Source of the DNA: Methanocorpusculum parvum
Lineage (GTDB): Archaea > Halobacteriota > Methanomicrobia > Methanomicrobiales > Methanocorpusculaceae
Direction of reading: 5' to 3'
Assembly (NCBI GenBank): GCA_015063085.1
Contig: SUTD01000001.1
Location: 239,594-303,593 of the forward strand
Length of the DNA: 64,000 bases
The number at the start of each line of letters is the position of its first letter. Position 1 is the stretch's first letter. A program made the translations under genes and the position numbers. This document shows, one piece after another, positions 1 through 8,245 of the stretch. Below the pieces are notes generated by a model, which saw only the letters and a program-made list of their open reading frames with translations, was not told the DNA's origin and did no database searches.

Positions 1-653
1 GCAGTCTCTTCATCCAGAATTTCCTCTGCGGTCTGGAGCTCTAAGAAGTGGTTTCCGGAGCCGAGTGTTCCCATCTGCGGAACCCCTCTCTGACGGGCTT
101 TTTTGCTTACCGCAGAAACATCAGCACCTTCCATGGCACCGTTCTCCTCGCAGCGTCCGACATCTGCTGCGCATCCGTAGCCGAGCTCCACTGCATGGCG
201 TGCGCCTTCTTCGAGCATGAGCGTTAAGTCACTCTGCGAAAGACGAATCGGACTCTTTGCCCCGACACCGGTCGGGACTGCCTCGAAAAGCTCCTCGATT
301 AAACCCTGCTTATCGGTTAAATCCGCCTCGGTCAGCGGGGTTGTTATCATGCGGACACCGCAGTTGATGTCGAACCCGACACCGCCGGGAGAGATGATTC
401 CTTCAGTCTCATCAAATGCCGCAACACCGCCGATGGGAAACCCGTATCCCCAGTGGATATCCGGCATGCCGTACGAATGGCGGATGATTCCCGGAAGGCA
501 TGCAACGTTTGCAAGCTGGGTTAATGCACCGTCCTCGATTCCTTCCGCAAGCAGGTCGGATAAGAAAAACCGTCCGGAGACACGCATATTCTCGACAAAT
601 CCTTTCGGGATTTCCCATTCGGTATCATTGATTCGCTGTATTTTTTCGTGCAT
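1..653 (-). CDS. rtcB: RNA-splicing ligase RtcB (N-terminal part, cut by window edge)
   Basis: RtcB joins 2',3'-cyclic phosphate and 5'-OH RNA ends, acting in tRNA splicing and RNA repair with Mn and GTP. About 217 residues are visible, reading from ATG at 653 toward the left edge; the C-terminus lies outside. The family motif GVGFDINCGVR, whose Cys is a metal ligand, and GSGNHFLEL, with the Asn-His pair of the guanylylation site, are both present. The next gene upstream is archease, its activating partner, ending 5 nt before this start, so the two should be co-transcribed. An RNA ligase fits a genome with an intron-containing tRNA-Trp (43770-43941). Confidence 0.95.
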   Translation of the reverse strand, partial: MHEKIQRINDTEWEIPKGFVENMRVSGRFFLSDLLAEGIEDGALTQLANVACLPGIIRHSYGMPDIHWGYGFPIGGVAAFDETEGIISPGGVGFDINCGVRMITTPLTEADLTDKQGLIEELFEAVPTGVGAKSPIRLSQSDLTLMLEEGARHAVELGYGCAADVGRCEENGAMEGADVSAVSKKARQRGVPQMGTLGSGNHFLELQTAEEILDEET

Positions 654-658
654 GATTA

Positions 659-1072
659 TCAGATATCAAATATAATGGTAAGTTCAAAGCCGGCTTCTGT
701 CTCGCTGACTGAAAGGCCGGAGTAGGAGATGCCCTTCACACAGATGCCTCCTGCGTGTTTGGCTCTGTCAAATTCAATGCCAGAGACAGTACCGGAGATT
801 CCGTTCTCCGTTTTTGTCAGGGAGTAAGACATGGGGACAAGATACTCCACCTCGGTTAAAAACAGCAGTTCGGATAAGAAGTTTACCACAAGCTCTGCGG
901 TGTCTGCTCCTTCTGCTTCGATATCGAGCGTGAGCGTCTCCGGCTCTTTTGCAAAGTCTCCGAAAAGCACCGAAGACATGGCATCTCCGCTTTCTGCAAG
1001 AAGCGATAAAAAATCGGGTGCGGAAATCCGCATCTTCACGTCAGCCGTGTGTTCGAGTTCTTCAAAGGGCAT
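659..1072 (-). CDS. Archease (RtcB cofactor)
   Basis: Archease speeds up RtcB guanylylation and widens its nucleotide use. The 137-residue product has the family opening MPFEELEHTADVKMRI, with conserved His-Thr-Ala-Asp, and the ending ELTIIFDI, where the penultimate Asp is typical. The open frame extends 21 codons further upstream, but archeases begin at this Met, so I set the start at 1072. That start overlaps the end of the preceding small gene by 11 nt. Its position directly before rtcB supports the function. Confidence 0.95.
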   Translation of the reverse strand: MPFEELEHTADVKMRISAPDFLSLLAESGDAMSSVLFGDFAKEPETLTLDIEAEGADTAELVVNFLSELLFLTEVEYLVPMSYSLTKTENGISGTVSGIEFDRAKHAGGICVKGISYSGLSVSETEAGFELTIIFDI

Positions 1073-1346
1073 ACTCGTCGTGAGAGAAGAAGAAGCGGGG
1101 CACCATGTGCATATTAATCTCGGTAATCCAGTCAAGCTGGTAGCGGGAGATGTAAATCGTGTGGTCTCCTGCCTTTATCGCAATGTCACTCGATTTCGGG
1201 GGTTTTACTGCGACAGACATCAGCACCGGTCCGCTGCAGGAAGTACTGATGCGGAAGTCTCCTCCGCGCTCGTCCATGTATGCTACCACATCCGGAGAGA
1301 CCGGAATCATATAATTTGCAGAACAGTCCATACCTTCGAATTCCAT
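1062..1346 (-). CDS. Small protein, tentatively IscA/HesB-like
   Basis: This 94-residue protein sits between the DUF2551 gene (19 nt gap) and archease (11 nt overlap), so it is part of the RtcB operon. The stretch FRISTSCSGPVLMSVAV followed by a D-x-(8)-YIS region resembles the core of small archaeal HesB/IscA-like proteins (FRI..CSGP). It lacks the three-Cys set needed for classical Fe-S scaffolding: only two Cys are seen, one near the N-terminus and one in CSGP. The assignment is by eye and tentative; the reading frame itself is well supported by its context. Confidence 0.65.
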   Translation of the reverse strand: MEFEGMDCSANYMIPVSPDVVAYMDERGGDFRISTSCSGPVLMSVAVKPPKSSDIAIKAGDHTIYISRYQLDWITEINMHMVPRFFFSHDEYAL

Positions 1347-1365
1347 AGTATCAAAAAGAAAAAAA

Positions 1366-1680
1366 TTATGCGGTGGAAATTACCCGCTGAACAAGATCGG
1401 CATACTGCGGCTTGAGCTCATAGATGCCTAAGTCTCCGTCTTTTGCCTTCTTCATTGAAAGTATGCCGAGTTTGGAAGCAATGGTTCCAACCATGGAAGC
1501 AACGGAGTGGATACTCACTTCAAATGCTGCAGAGAGCGTTTTGTGAATCTCCGGGACAGTTACGGTCTTCATTTCTACAATGAGACTGAGAAGTGCCTTT
1601 CTGATTCCTGATTTGTCACGGGAGAGATAGGACTTCAGACGCTCCTCAATCTCCTTTTTCAAATCCGAAGGGGTAATCAT
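1366..1680 (-). CDS. DUF2551 family protein (predicted winged helix)
   Basis: The 104-residue protein matches the methanogen-specific DUF2551 family in length and style: N-terminal Lys/Glu-rich helix (LKKEIEERLKSYLS), a helix-turn-helix-like stretch around residues 42-72 (TVPEIHKTLSAAF..SIHSVASMVGTIASKLGIL) and a short basic wing. Family function is unknown; a DNA-binding role is inferred. It is the first gene of the run that continues through the IscA-like protein, archease and rtcB. A TATA box lies about 25 nt upstream of its ATG. Confidence 0.8.
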   Translation of the reverse strand: MITPSDLKKEIEERLKSYLSRDKSGIRKALLSLIVEMKTVTVPEIHKTLSAAFEVSIHSVASMVGTIASKLGILSMKKAKDGDLGIYELKPQYADLVQRVISTA

Positions 1681-1704
1681 AGTTCAATGATTTGAATTTA
1701 ATGG

Positions 1705-1713
1705 TATATATAT
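1705..1713 (-). promoter_or_regulatory. TATA box of the DUF2551-archease-rtcB operon
   Basis: On the minus strand TATATATA ends about 24 nt before the ATG at 1680, the spacing expected when transcription starts at or next to the start codon (leaderless). Confidence 0.6.
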
Positions 1714-1786
1714 GTGCTGTTAAAATGATGCCTCTCACTAAGAGAACAAAAAAATGATTTGATTTCCCAATCGCCAAAACCGGCGT

Positions 1787-2998
1787 TTAGAAATCAGTCA
1801 TGACGCGGAACTGGTCAATCTCTTCAGAATCAAGCTCTGCGAGGAAGCTCTCTGCCGCGTTCTTGATGTCCTTGCTTGCAGTAATTGCGCGGCCGACAAC
1901 AACGATGTCTGCTCCTGCTGCAATTGCCTTCTTAACAACCGGCTGTCTGATACCGCCTGCAGTTGCAACAAGAATCTTTGCGCCGTACTTCTGACCGACT
2001 TCCTTAATCTTTACGATGTCGCCCCAGCTGTACTCGCCGGATGCTTCCTTGTCGATTGCGCGGTGCATCTCAACATACTGCGGAAGAAGTGCCTTGCCGC
2101 CCATCTCTCCAAGCTTCTCGATGAGCTTTGCCGGCTCTTCAACGTTGAGCATGTCAATGATTGCGTAGATACCGCACTTCTTTGCTTCCTTGATGAAGGC
2201 TGCAATGGTTTCAATTGGTGCAAGACCGGAAACAACTGCTGCGTCTCCGCCTGCGTTGGAGACCATGCGTGCCTCGAGGTTTCCTGTGTCTAAGGTCTTT
2301 AAGTCTGCAACAATGAAACAGTTCGGACGGAACTTTCTAATCTCACCGATAACAGAGAGACCGAACTGCTTGATAAGCGGAGTTCCTGCCTCGAAGATGA
2401 CGTGGTCGTTCTGCGGAACGCTGGTTAAAACACGCTCGACCTGTCTCATGTCGACTAAATCCATAGCGACCTGCAGGTACGGCGGATTCCAGAGTCTGTG
2501 AACCTTGAATCCCATAACACCGTGTGCTGCTCTGTCCTTCTCCTTTAAGACGGTTGCTGCGTCCGGGAACTTGTCAAGTGCACGGGAAAGTGCAAGACGG
2601 GTTGCTCCGTAGTTGAAGCGGTAGAGCTTGTTGAAGTCTTTTGCGGACGGATCAATGAAAACGCTTGCAACGATGACGTTTTCTTCGATGTCGATTCCGT
2701 CAAAGACACCATCTTCAAGTGCATCTGCGATTGCCTTGGAAACTGCTGCCTGTGCCGGGCCGAAAATCTGGGTAACCTGTTCGCCGTGCTTTAAGGTTAC
2801 TTTCGGAACAATAAGTACTGCCGGCTTTGGCAGAAGGTTCGGGCGGATAACACCAAGAAGCGGAGTGTGACCTGCAGAAAGCTGGGTTAATCCGTTTGCA
2901 AATGCGCTTCCGACCGGTCCGTTCTTGTCGCCGATCATAAGGTCGATGTGAGCGAGTTCTGCTCCATCGCCAACGAGTGCTTCACCAATTAAGAACAT
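1787..2998 (-). CDS. fae-hps: Bifunctional formaldehyde-activating enzyme / 3-hexulose-6-phosphate synthase (Fae-Hps)
   Basis: A 403-residue fusion. The N-terminal Fae domain (about 1-165) condenses formaldehyde with tetrahydromethanopterin; the catalytic His is His17 in GDGAELAHIDLMIGDKNGPVG-type sequence. The C-terminal HPS domain (about 170-403) belongs to the OMP decarboxylase superfamily, with the D-x-K-x-x-D motif in IVADLKTLDTG and the glycine-rich phosphate loop GGIRQPVVKKAIAAGADIVV. In archaea without the oxidative pentose phosphate route, the HPS part supplies ribulose-5-phosphate from hexulose-6-phosphate, and the Fae part captures the formaldehyde released. Full-length and intact; transcribed away from the phosphate transport genes. 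Confidence 0.96.
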   Translation of the reverse strand: MFLIGEALVGDGAELAHIDLMIGDKNGPVGSAFANGLTQLSAGHTPLLGVIRPNLLPKPAVLIVPKVTLKHGEQVTQIFGPAQAAVSKAIADALEDGVFDGIDIEENVIVASVFIDPSAKDFNKLYRFNYGATRLALSRALDKFPDAATVLKEKDRAAHGVMGFKVHRLWNPPYLQVAMDLVDMRQVERVLTSVPQNDHVIFEAGTPLIKQFGLSVIGEIRKFRPNCFIVADLKTLDTGNLEARMVSNAGGDAAVVSGLAPIETIAAFIKEAKKCGIYAIIDMLNVEEPAKLIEKLGEMGGKALLPQYVEMHRAIDKEASGEYSWGDIVKIKEVGQKYGAKILVATAGGIRQPVVKKAIAAGADIVVVGRAITASKDIKNAAESFLAELDSEEIDQFRVMTDF

Positions 2999-3114
2999 AA
3001 GAACAAATCTCTACAGTAACGTATGTCGTCTGAAAAGATAAACCCAGTCATTCAAATGGGGTGTATTGCGCAATAGAATCTCCATAATCTATAGAGAGTA
3101 TAGAAGAAATATTC

Positions 3115-3124
3115 ATAGTACTAT
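3115..3124. promoter_or_regulatory. ATAGTACTAT palindrome upstream of the phosphate transport genes
   Basis: Perfect 10-bp palindrome, 28 nt before the ATG at 3153. The same ten bases occur 24 nt before pyrG (19219-19228). Position fits either a core promoter element or an operator; I cannot tell which. Confidence 0.35.
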
Positions 3125-3152
3125 CAGACAAAGTAAATGAGTAGGTTCAATA

Positions 3153-3782
3153 ATGAGTTTCAAAGACCTCTTCACGCCGCAGGACACAGTCTTTTTCAAC
3201 CTGTTTGAAGAACAGGCGGAAATTGCCTGCGAAGCATCCGCACAGCTTGTTGCCATCTTCGAAGACTATACCAATGTCGAAGCAAAATACCGCGCATTAA
3301 AAGACATTGAACACAAAGGAGATGCAACCACTCACAAAGCATTCGATGAACTCAACAGAACATTTATCACTCCACTCGAGCCGGAAGAGATTTCCCGTCT
3401 GGTTTCCTCTCTTGACAATGTTGTTGACTTCATCGATGAGGGTGCACGTCTTTTATTAACCTACAACATTACTCAGCCGGATCATTTCATGCTCGATTTT
3501 GCAAAATGCATTCAGCAGGGCGCTGCAGAAATCAAGACCGGTGTCTTCTGTCTCCGTTCGTTAAAGAACCCGGAACTTGTCAAAGAATGCTGTATCGAGA
3601 TTAACCGTCTGGAAAATGTGGCAGATGAACTGCTTACAGCCGCATTAAAGAATCTCTTCCAGTCAAGCGACGCTATCATGATTATCAAACTCAAGGACAT
3701 CTACGAACACTTTGAGGCAGCAGCAGATGCCTGTGAAGAAGTTGCAAACGTATTAAGCGCTATCCTTATCCGCCACACGTAA
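3153..3782 (+). CDS. DUF47 / PhoU-like phosphate transport accessory protein
   Basis: The 209-residue all-helical protein has the DUF47 (COG1392) pattern: N-terminal FKDLFTPQDTVFFNLFEEQAE, the helix EHKGDATTHKAFDELNRTFITPLEPEEI (metal-binding E/D-x-x-x-D clusters) and a second PhoU-like bundle near INRLENVADELL. Such proteins are encoded next to PitA-type permeases and are thought to control them. The permease gene starts 2 nt after this stop, so the pair is surely one transcript. Confidence 0.92.
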   Translation: MSFKDLFTPQDTVFFNLFEEQAEIACEASAQLVAIFEDYTNVEAKYRALKDIEHKGDATTHKAFDELNRTFITPLEPEEISRLVSSLDNVVDFIDEGARLLLTYNITQPDHFMLDFAKCIQQGAAEIKTGVFCLRSLKNPELVKECCIEINRLENVADELLTAALKNLFQSSDAIMIIKLKDIYEHFEAAADACEEVANVLSAILIRHT

Positions 3783-3784
3783 TC

Positions 3785-4984
3785 ATGGATGTTCTTTCAA
3801 CTGTACTGGTAATCGCGGGAATTATTATTGCGCTTGCATTTAACTTCTCCAACGGAAGAAATGATGCAGCCAATACGATTGCAACAGTAGTTGCAACGCA
3901 CGCAATCTCCCCGCGAAAAGCAATTATCGTCGCTTCTATCTGTTGTTTCTTAGGACCGTTTGTCTTTTCGACAGCAGTCGCCAAGACGATTGGAAAAGGT
4001 ATTGTCAATCCGGAGTTCCTCACCCCGCTGATTTTATTTATCGGTCTCTGCGGAGCGGTTGTCTGGGTGAACATCTGTTCCCACTACGGAATTCCGGTCT
4101 CCTCCTCCCACTCGCTCGTTGGAGGTCTGTTAGGAGTTGGTCTTGCGGCAGGAGGGGCAGCATACATCTACTGGCCGACACCGGAGATGTTCTTTGGAAT
4201 GCTGAAGTTCTTAGGAATCGGTGTTGCAGCAGGTGTTCTCTTAGGAATCCTTCTGGCAATTCTTTGTAAAGATAAGATTCGCACGATGGCTGTTTTAGGC
4301 GGAGTTGTGGGTTTTGTTCTGGCAGTCCCGGTAGCAATGATTACTGTGGGATTCCAGTTCTCCGGAATTCTTGCCATTCTGCTGTTCATCTGTGTGTCTC
4401 CGGTTCTTGGTCTGATTGTCTCCTTCCTGTTTACCTCAGTCTTAACCCGCATCTTAGCCCGCTTCTCCAAGCATCCGATGAAAATGAACAAATGGTTCCA
4501 GAGAGCGCAGATTCTTGGTTCCGGTTTCCAGGCAATGAGTCTTGGCGGAAATGATGCACAAAACGCAATGGGAATGATTTTTGCAATTCTGGTATCTGCA
4601 GGATTCCTTTCCTCAGGTTCGGAACTTCCGCCCTGGGTAATTCTCGCTTCTGCTCTGGCAATTACTCTTGGTATTCTTTCCGGCGGCTGGAAGGTCATCA
4701 AGAAACTCGGTTCCGGCATCACCAGAATTATGCCCTATCAGGGATTCTCTGCGGCAGTCTCCGGCGGTGCAGTTCTTTCATTCATGACCATGTTCGGTGT
4801 TCCAGTCTCCACCACGCACTGTGCAGCCGGTTCTGTGATGGGAACTGGTGTTACCCGCGGGGTTGGTGCCGTTAACTGGAGAACAGTTCGTCAGATGGTG
4901 ACAGCCTGGGTTATTACTATCCCGTGTGCAGGTATTGTCTCCTTTATCGGATACATGGTCATGTCCGTAATCTTCGGGTTCTAA
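3785..4984 (+). CDS. pitA: Inorganic phosphate transporter, PiT family
   Basis: A 399-residue membrane protein with the two inverted PiT signature repeats: GRNDAANTIATVVATH near residue 25 and GGNDAQNAMGMIFA near residue 258. About ten hydrophobic segments surround them. The family symports phosphate with H+ or Na+. It follows the PhoU-like gene by 2 nt and ends in a T-run (about 4989-4996) suited to termination. Confidence 0.95.
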   Translation: MDVLSTVLVIAGIIIALAFNFSNGRNDAANTIATVVATHAISPRKAIIVASICCFLGPFVFSTAVAKTIGKGIVNPEFLTPLILFIGLCGAVVWVNICSHYGIPVSSSHSLVGGLLGVGLAAGGAAYIYWPTPEMFFGMLKFLGIGVAAGVLLGILLAILCKDKIRTMAVLGGVVGFVLAVPVAMITVGFQFSGILAILLFICVSPVLGLIVSFLFTSVLTRILARFSKHPMKMNKWFQRAQILGSGFQAMSLGGNDAQNAMGMIFAILVSAGFLSSGSELPPWVILASALAITLGILSGGWKVIKKLGSGITRIMPYQGFSAAVSGGAVLSFMTMFGVPVSTTHCAAGSVMGTGVTRGVGAVNWRTVRQMVTAWVITIPCAGIVSFIGYMVMSVIFGF

Positions 4985-5038
4985 ACCCCTTTTTTTCACA
5001 ATATTTATTTCATTTCTCAACCCATCTACTTCCCACAC

Positions 5039-5641
5039 ATGCCTTCTGCAAAATTTCTCGAAGAACATCCGTATGTGGATTTCACGCATCCGGCAATTAT
5101 CTCTCTTGGAAAATCCCTCTTTTCCGGACTGACAGAGGCAGAAGAGATTGCCCGCGCCGCATATCTTTTTGTTCGGGATGAGATTCCGCACTCGTTTGAT
5201 ATCGAATCTGATTTGGTGCCGGTGAAGGCGTCCGATGTTCTTCTTGCGGGAACGGGCATCTGTCATTCGAAGGCAAATCTTTTAGCAGCACTGCTTCGCC
5301 TGGCAGGAATTCCTGCCGGTTTCTGTTTTGAGCATATCACGCTTGCCCGCGACGAGAAACTCGGGTACTGCGTTCACGGATTCAATGCGGCATATATCAA
5401 CAGTAGATGGGTAAAACTCGATGCCCGCGGAAATAAAGAAGGCATCCGCTCCGAGTTCTCGCTTGACGAGTTCATCCCGGCGTTTGTTCCGCGGGATGGA
5501 TATGACGAGTACTTTTATCCGGGAATTTATGCCGAACCGCTCGCGGAAGCGATGGAGATGTTAGAGGCAGCAGACTCGCGGCAGGATATCATTGATACCA
5601 TCACGCGTGATTTTTCCGCGGTACCTGATGTGATGGAGTAA
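5039..5641 (+). CDS. Transglutaminase-like domain protein
   Basis: A 200-residue soluble protein of the transglutaminase/protease-like superfamily. The probable catalytic triad is readable: Cys in GTGICHSKANLLAALLR, His in GYCVHGFNAAYI and Asp in WVKLDARGNK. Family members act as peptidases or amidases, or cross-link proteins; the substrate is unknown here. No signal peptide is seen, so it should be cytoplasmic. It stands alone between the phosphate permease and the isoprenoid operon. Confidence 0.88.
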   Translation: MPSAKFLEEHPYVDFTHPAIISLGKSLFSGLTEAEEIARAAYLFVRDEIPHSFDIESDLVPVKASDVLLAGTGICHSKANLLAALLRLAGIPAGFCFEHITLARDEKLGYCVHGFNAAYINSRWVKLDARGNKEGIRSEFSLDEFIPAFVPRDGYDEYFYPGIYAEPLAEAMEMLEAADSRQDIIDTITRDFSAVPDVME

Positions 5642-5799
5642 GCACCTCTCAGTATACTTTATCTCATAGCAAAACCAACTATATTCTACCTTATATCTGC
5701 ACCATTTCAGCATCCGCTTCCCCTCCCACGAAGCCGCTGAAAATCGGGCGGTAAATATCACGGTCTGATGGAAAACAGGAAATTTCCGTCTCATATACA

Positions 5800-6633
5800 A
5801 TGATACACAAAATATCAGCGGAGCCGCAGGTATCGGAAAAATCTGCGCGTCTCCCGACACTTGCGGGTATCTTTTACCCAAGCGAAGCGGAGGAGCTGAA
5901 AAACACCCTTGCCGCACTTTTTGACGGTACGGTAACGGCTGTCTCGAATCCGAAAGGAATCCTGGTGCCCCACGCAGGATTCATCTACTCCGGACCATGC
6001 GCTGCCGTTTCTTACGCACGCATATCTCCGGACTTTGACGGAACCTTTGTCATCATTGGAACAAGCCACAAAGGATTTTCCAACTCCGTTTCCGACATCG
6101 ACTGGGAAACGCCGCTCGGCACCATTGCAGCTGACAAAGAATTTGTTCAGGCAATCCCGCTTCCGATAGATAATGCAGCAGCCCGTGAGCAGGAGAACTC
6201 GATTGAAACCCAGATGCCGTTTATTGCCTTCCGGTTCCCGAGGGCAAAGATTGCGGCAGTCTTAATGGGTAATCAGTCGCAGGAAGGGGCAGAAACCGTT
6301 GCCCGCGCTGTTCTTTCCGCAGTCGAAAAAACCAAACGAAACATCATTGTTGTCGCATCCGGAGACGGTTCGCACTATGTTCCGGCAAAAACCGCAGAAA
6401 GAGATGACTTAACCTGTCTTGCGGCTTTGAAAAACCTTGATGTGAACGCGTTCTATGACGCCCTCTACGCAATTCAGCCCTCCATGTGCGGATACGGCTG
6501 TCTTGCCGCGACGGCAGAGATCGGAAAAACCCTTGGTGCAAAAGAAGCACGGGTTTTAACCTACACAACCTCCGGTGATGCATCTGGTGATTACCGTGCT
6601 GTTGTCGGCTATGCCGCACTGGAGGTAATCTGA
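5800..6633 (+). CDS. MEMO1 family protein (AmmeMemoRadiSam system protein B)
   Basis: A 277-residue protein starting RLPTLAGIFYPSEAEEL, with the conserved metal-site residues of MEMO/LigB-like proteins: His in VPHAGFIYSGPCAA, EQENSIETQMPFI and SGDGSHYV. The biochemical role in archaea is not settled. Its stop overlaps the start of mevalonate kinase by one base, and MEMO1 genes often sit at the head of this isoprenoid cluster in methanogens. The partner AMMECR1 and radical-SAM genes are not in the window. Confidence 0.93.
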   Translation: MIHKISAEPQVSEKSARLPTLAGIFYPSEAEELKNTLAALFDGTVTAVSNPKGILVPHAGFIYSGPCAAVSYARISPDFDGTFVIIGTSHKGFSNSVSDIDWETPLGTIAADKEFVQAIPLPIDNAAAREQENSIETQMPFIAFRFPRAKIAAVLMGNQSQEGAETVARAVLSAVEKTKRNIIVVASGDGSHYVPAKTAERDDLTCLAALKNLDVNAFYDALYAIQPSMCGYGCLAATAEIGKTLGAKEARVLTYTTSGDASGDYRAVVGYAALEVI

Positions 6634-7505
6634 TGGCAACCTGGAGCGCGCCGGGAAAAGTATTCCTCTTTGGAGAACACGCTGTTGTCTATGGAAAACC
6701 GGGAATTGCGATGGCTATTAAGCCGCGAGTGATGGTAACCGTTCGTCACTCCCGCTACTTCCAGCGTCCAAACTCACCCTACATCGCTGAATGCTTCAAA
6801 CTCCTCGATATCAAGGGAAGCGTATATGTAAGATCCCAGCTTCCCAGTGCATCCGGTCTCGGTTCTTCCGCAGCAGTTACTGTTGCAACCCTGTTTGCCA
6901 TCAACGATGAGTTCCAGCTCGGCTACTCCCGTGCTGAGATTGCAGAACTCGCCCACGAAGTGGAAAAAATCAGTCAGGGGGGACGTGCCAGTGCAACGGA
7001 CACGTACGTCTCCACCTTTGGCGGAATGGTCTTGATCCGCGGCGACGAAAAGCGCCGCTTAATTCCGCCGCAGAATCTCAGTCTTGTTATCGGGAACTCG
7101 ATGATCTCTCACCATACTTCCGAGATGGTTCGCCGGGTTGCCGAATTCCGTGAGCACTCGCCAAATGTTGCCAATCCGATTATGGACGCTATCGGTGCGA
7201 TAACAATGGAAGCCATGCACAACATGGAAAACCACAAAGAGCTTGGCAGTCTCATGAACAGAAACCATGCCCTGCTCGAAGCCTTAGGCGTAAGCCACCC
7301 GGTATTGTCCCAGCTCGTGCTTGCCGCAAGAAATGCCGGAGCATACGGCGCCAAACTGTCCGGTGCCGGAGGCGGAGGCTGTATCTGGGCGCTTTGTTCC
7401 AAAGGCTCACGCAACCGGGTTGCAAATGCGCTCGAAGACTGTGATGCAAAGACCATTATCACTACAATTGACACAGAAGGAGCACGAAAGGAGGCTGATC
7501 TTTGA
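6633..7505 (+). CDS. mvk: Mevalonate kinase
   Basis: A 290-residue GHMP kinase making mevalonate 5-phosphate, the first committed phosphorylation toward archaeal lipids. Visible motifs are the N-terminal SAPGKVFLFGEHAVVYGKP, the ATP loop LPSASGLGSSAAVTVA and the C-terminal KLSGAGGGGCIWAL. Length matches archaeal enzymes. It is coupled to its neighbours by one-base TGATG overlaps on both sides. Confidence 0.96.
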   Translation: MATWSAPGKVFLFGEHAVVYGKPGIAMAIKPRVMVTVRHSRYFQRPNSPYIAECFKLLDIKGSVYVRSQLPSASGLGSSAAVTVATLFAINDEFQLGYSRAEIAELAHEVEKISQGGRASATDTYVSTFGGMVLIRGDEKRRLIPPQNLSLVIGNSMISHHTSEMVRRVAEFREHSPNVANPIMDAIGAITMEAMHNMENHKELGSLMNRNHALLEALGVSHPVLSQLVLAARNAGAYGAKLSGAGGGGCIWALCSKGSRNRVANALEDCDAKTIITTIDTEGARKEADL

Positions 7506-8245
7506 TGACCGTTATCATTAAACTTGGCGGCTCGGTGATTACTGATAAGGAAAAACCGGGTGTTGTCCGCCGCGAAGTTATTGCAGAACTGGCTGAAGCG
7601 ATCGCATCGTCCGCTACTCCTTCTGTAATTGTGCACGGAGCAGGTTCTCTTGGACACCCCGAAGCCAAAGCGTACGGAATCGCTGAAGGTGTTACCCGTG
7701 ACAATGCCTGCGGAGTCCCGATTACTCATGAGGCAGTATCGCGCTTGAACACCGAAGTTGTCGCAGCGCTTCGTCATGCAGGCGTCGAGGCCGTGTCCTT
7801 CCATCCGTTCTCCTGCGCTCTTGCAGAAAACGGCCGTCTGGTCTTCTGCGGAGAAGAGCAGATACACGCTCTGCTCGCACTGGGAATCGTCCCGGTTCTC
7901 CATGGCGATGTCGTATGTGACCGCGTACGCGGAGCATGCATCGTCTCAGGCGATCAGATTGTGCCATTCCTTGCAAAGAAACTCGGTGCTGACAAAATCG
8001 GTATCGTAACAGCCACCGGAGGCGTGCTTGCCAATGGTGAAATCATCCCGGAAATTACCCGCGAAAGTGTTTCCGCTGTACATTTCAGCACTGCTGATGC
8101 AGCGGATGTTACCGGCGGAATGCAGGGTAAAGTAGATGAACTGCTTTCTCTGGCCGAATCCGGAATCCCCTCGCACATCATAAAACCGAAGATGCTCAAA
8201 GCATTTCTTGCAGGAAATCCCTGCGGGGGGACACTGGTAAAATGA
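7505..8245 (+). CDS. ipk: Isopentenyl phosphate kinase
   Basis: A 246-residue amino-acid-kinase fold enzyme converting isopentenyl phosphate to IPP, the step specific to the archaeal mevalonate branch. Motifs: IKLGGSVITDKEKPG at the N-terminus and VIVHGAGSLGHPEA, whose His is the catalytic residue of IPK. I chose ATG at 7505, overlapping the mvk stop by one base, over the TTG at 7502. The next gene begins inside its stop (ATGA). Confidence 0.95.
   Translation: MTVIIKLGGSVITDKEKPGVVRREVIAELAEAIASSATPSVIVHGAGSLGHPEAKAYGIAEGVTRDNACGVPITHEAVSRLNTEVVAALRHAGVEAVSFHPFSCALAENGRLVFCGEEQIHALLALGIVPVLHGDVVCDRVRGACIVSGDQIVPFLAKKLGADKIGIVTATGGVLANGEIIPEITRESVSAVHFSTADAADVTGGMQGKVDELLSLAESGIPSHIIKPKMLKAFLAGNPCGGTLVK

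Noticed and set aside
217..675. 152-codon plus-strand frame
   Set aside because: Antisense to rtcB, which has clear motifs; low-complexity translation.
4168..4722. 184-codon minus-strand frame
   Set aside because: Antisense shadow of the phosphate permease.
7109..7903. 264-codon minus-strand frame
   Set aside because: Antisense to mevalonate kinase and IPK; no family features.
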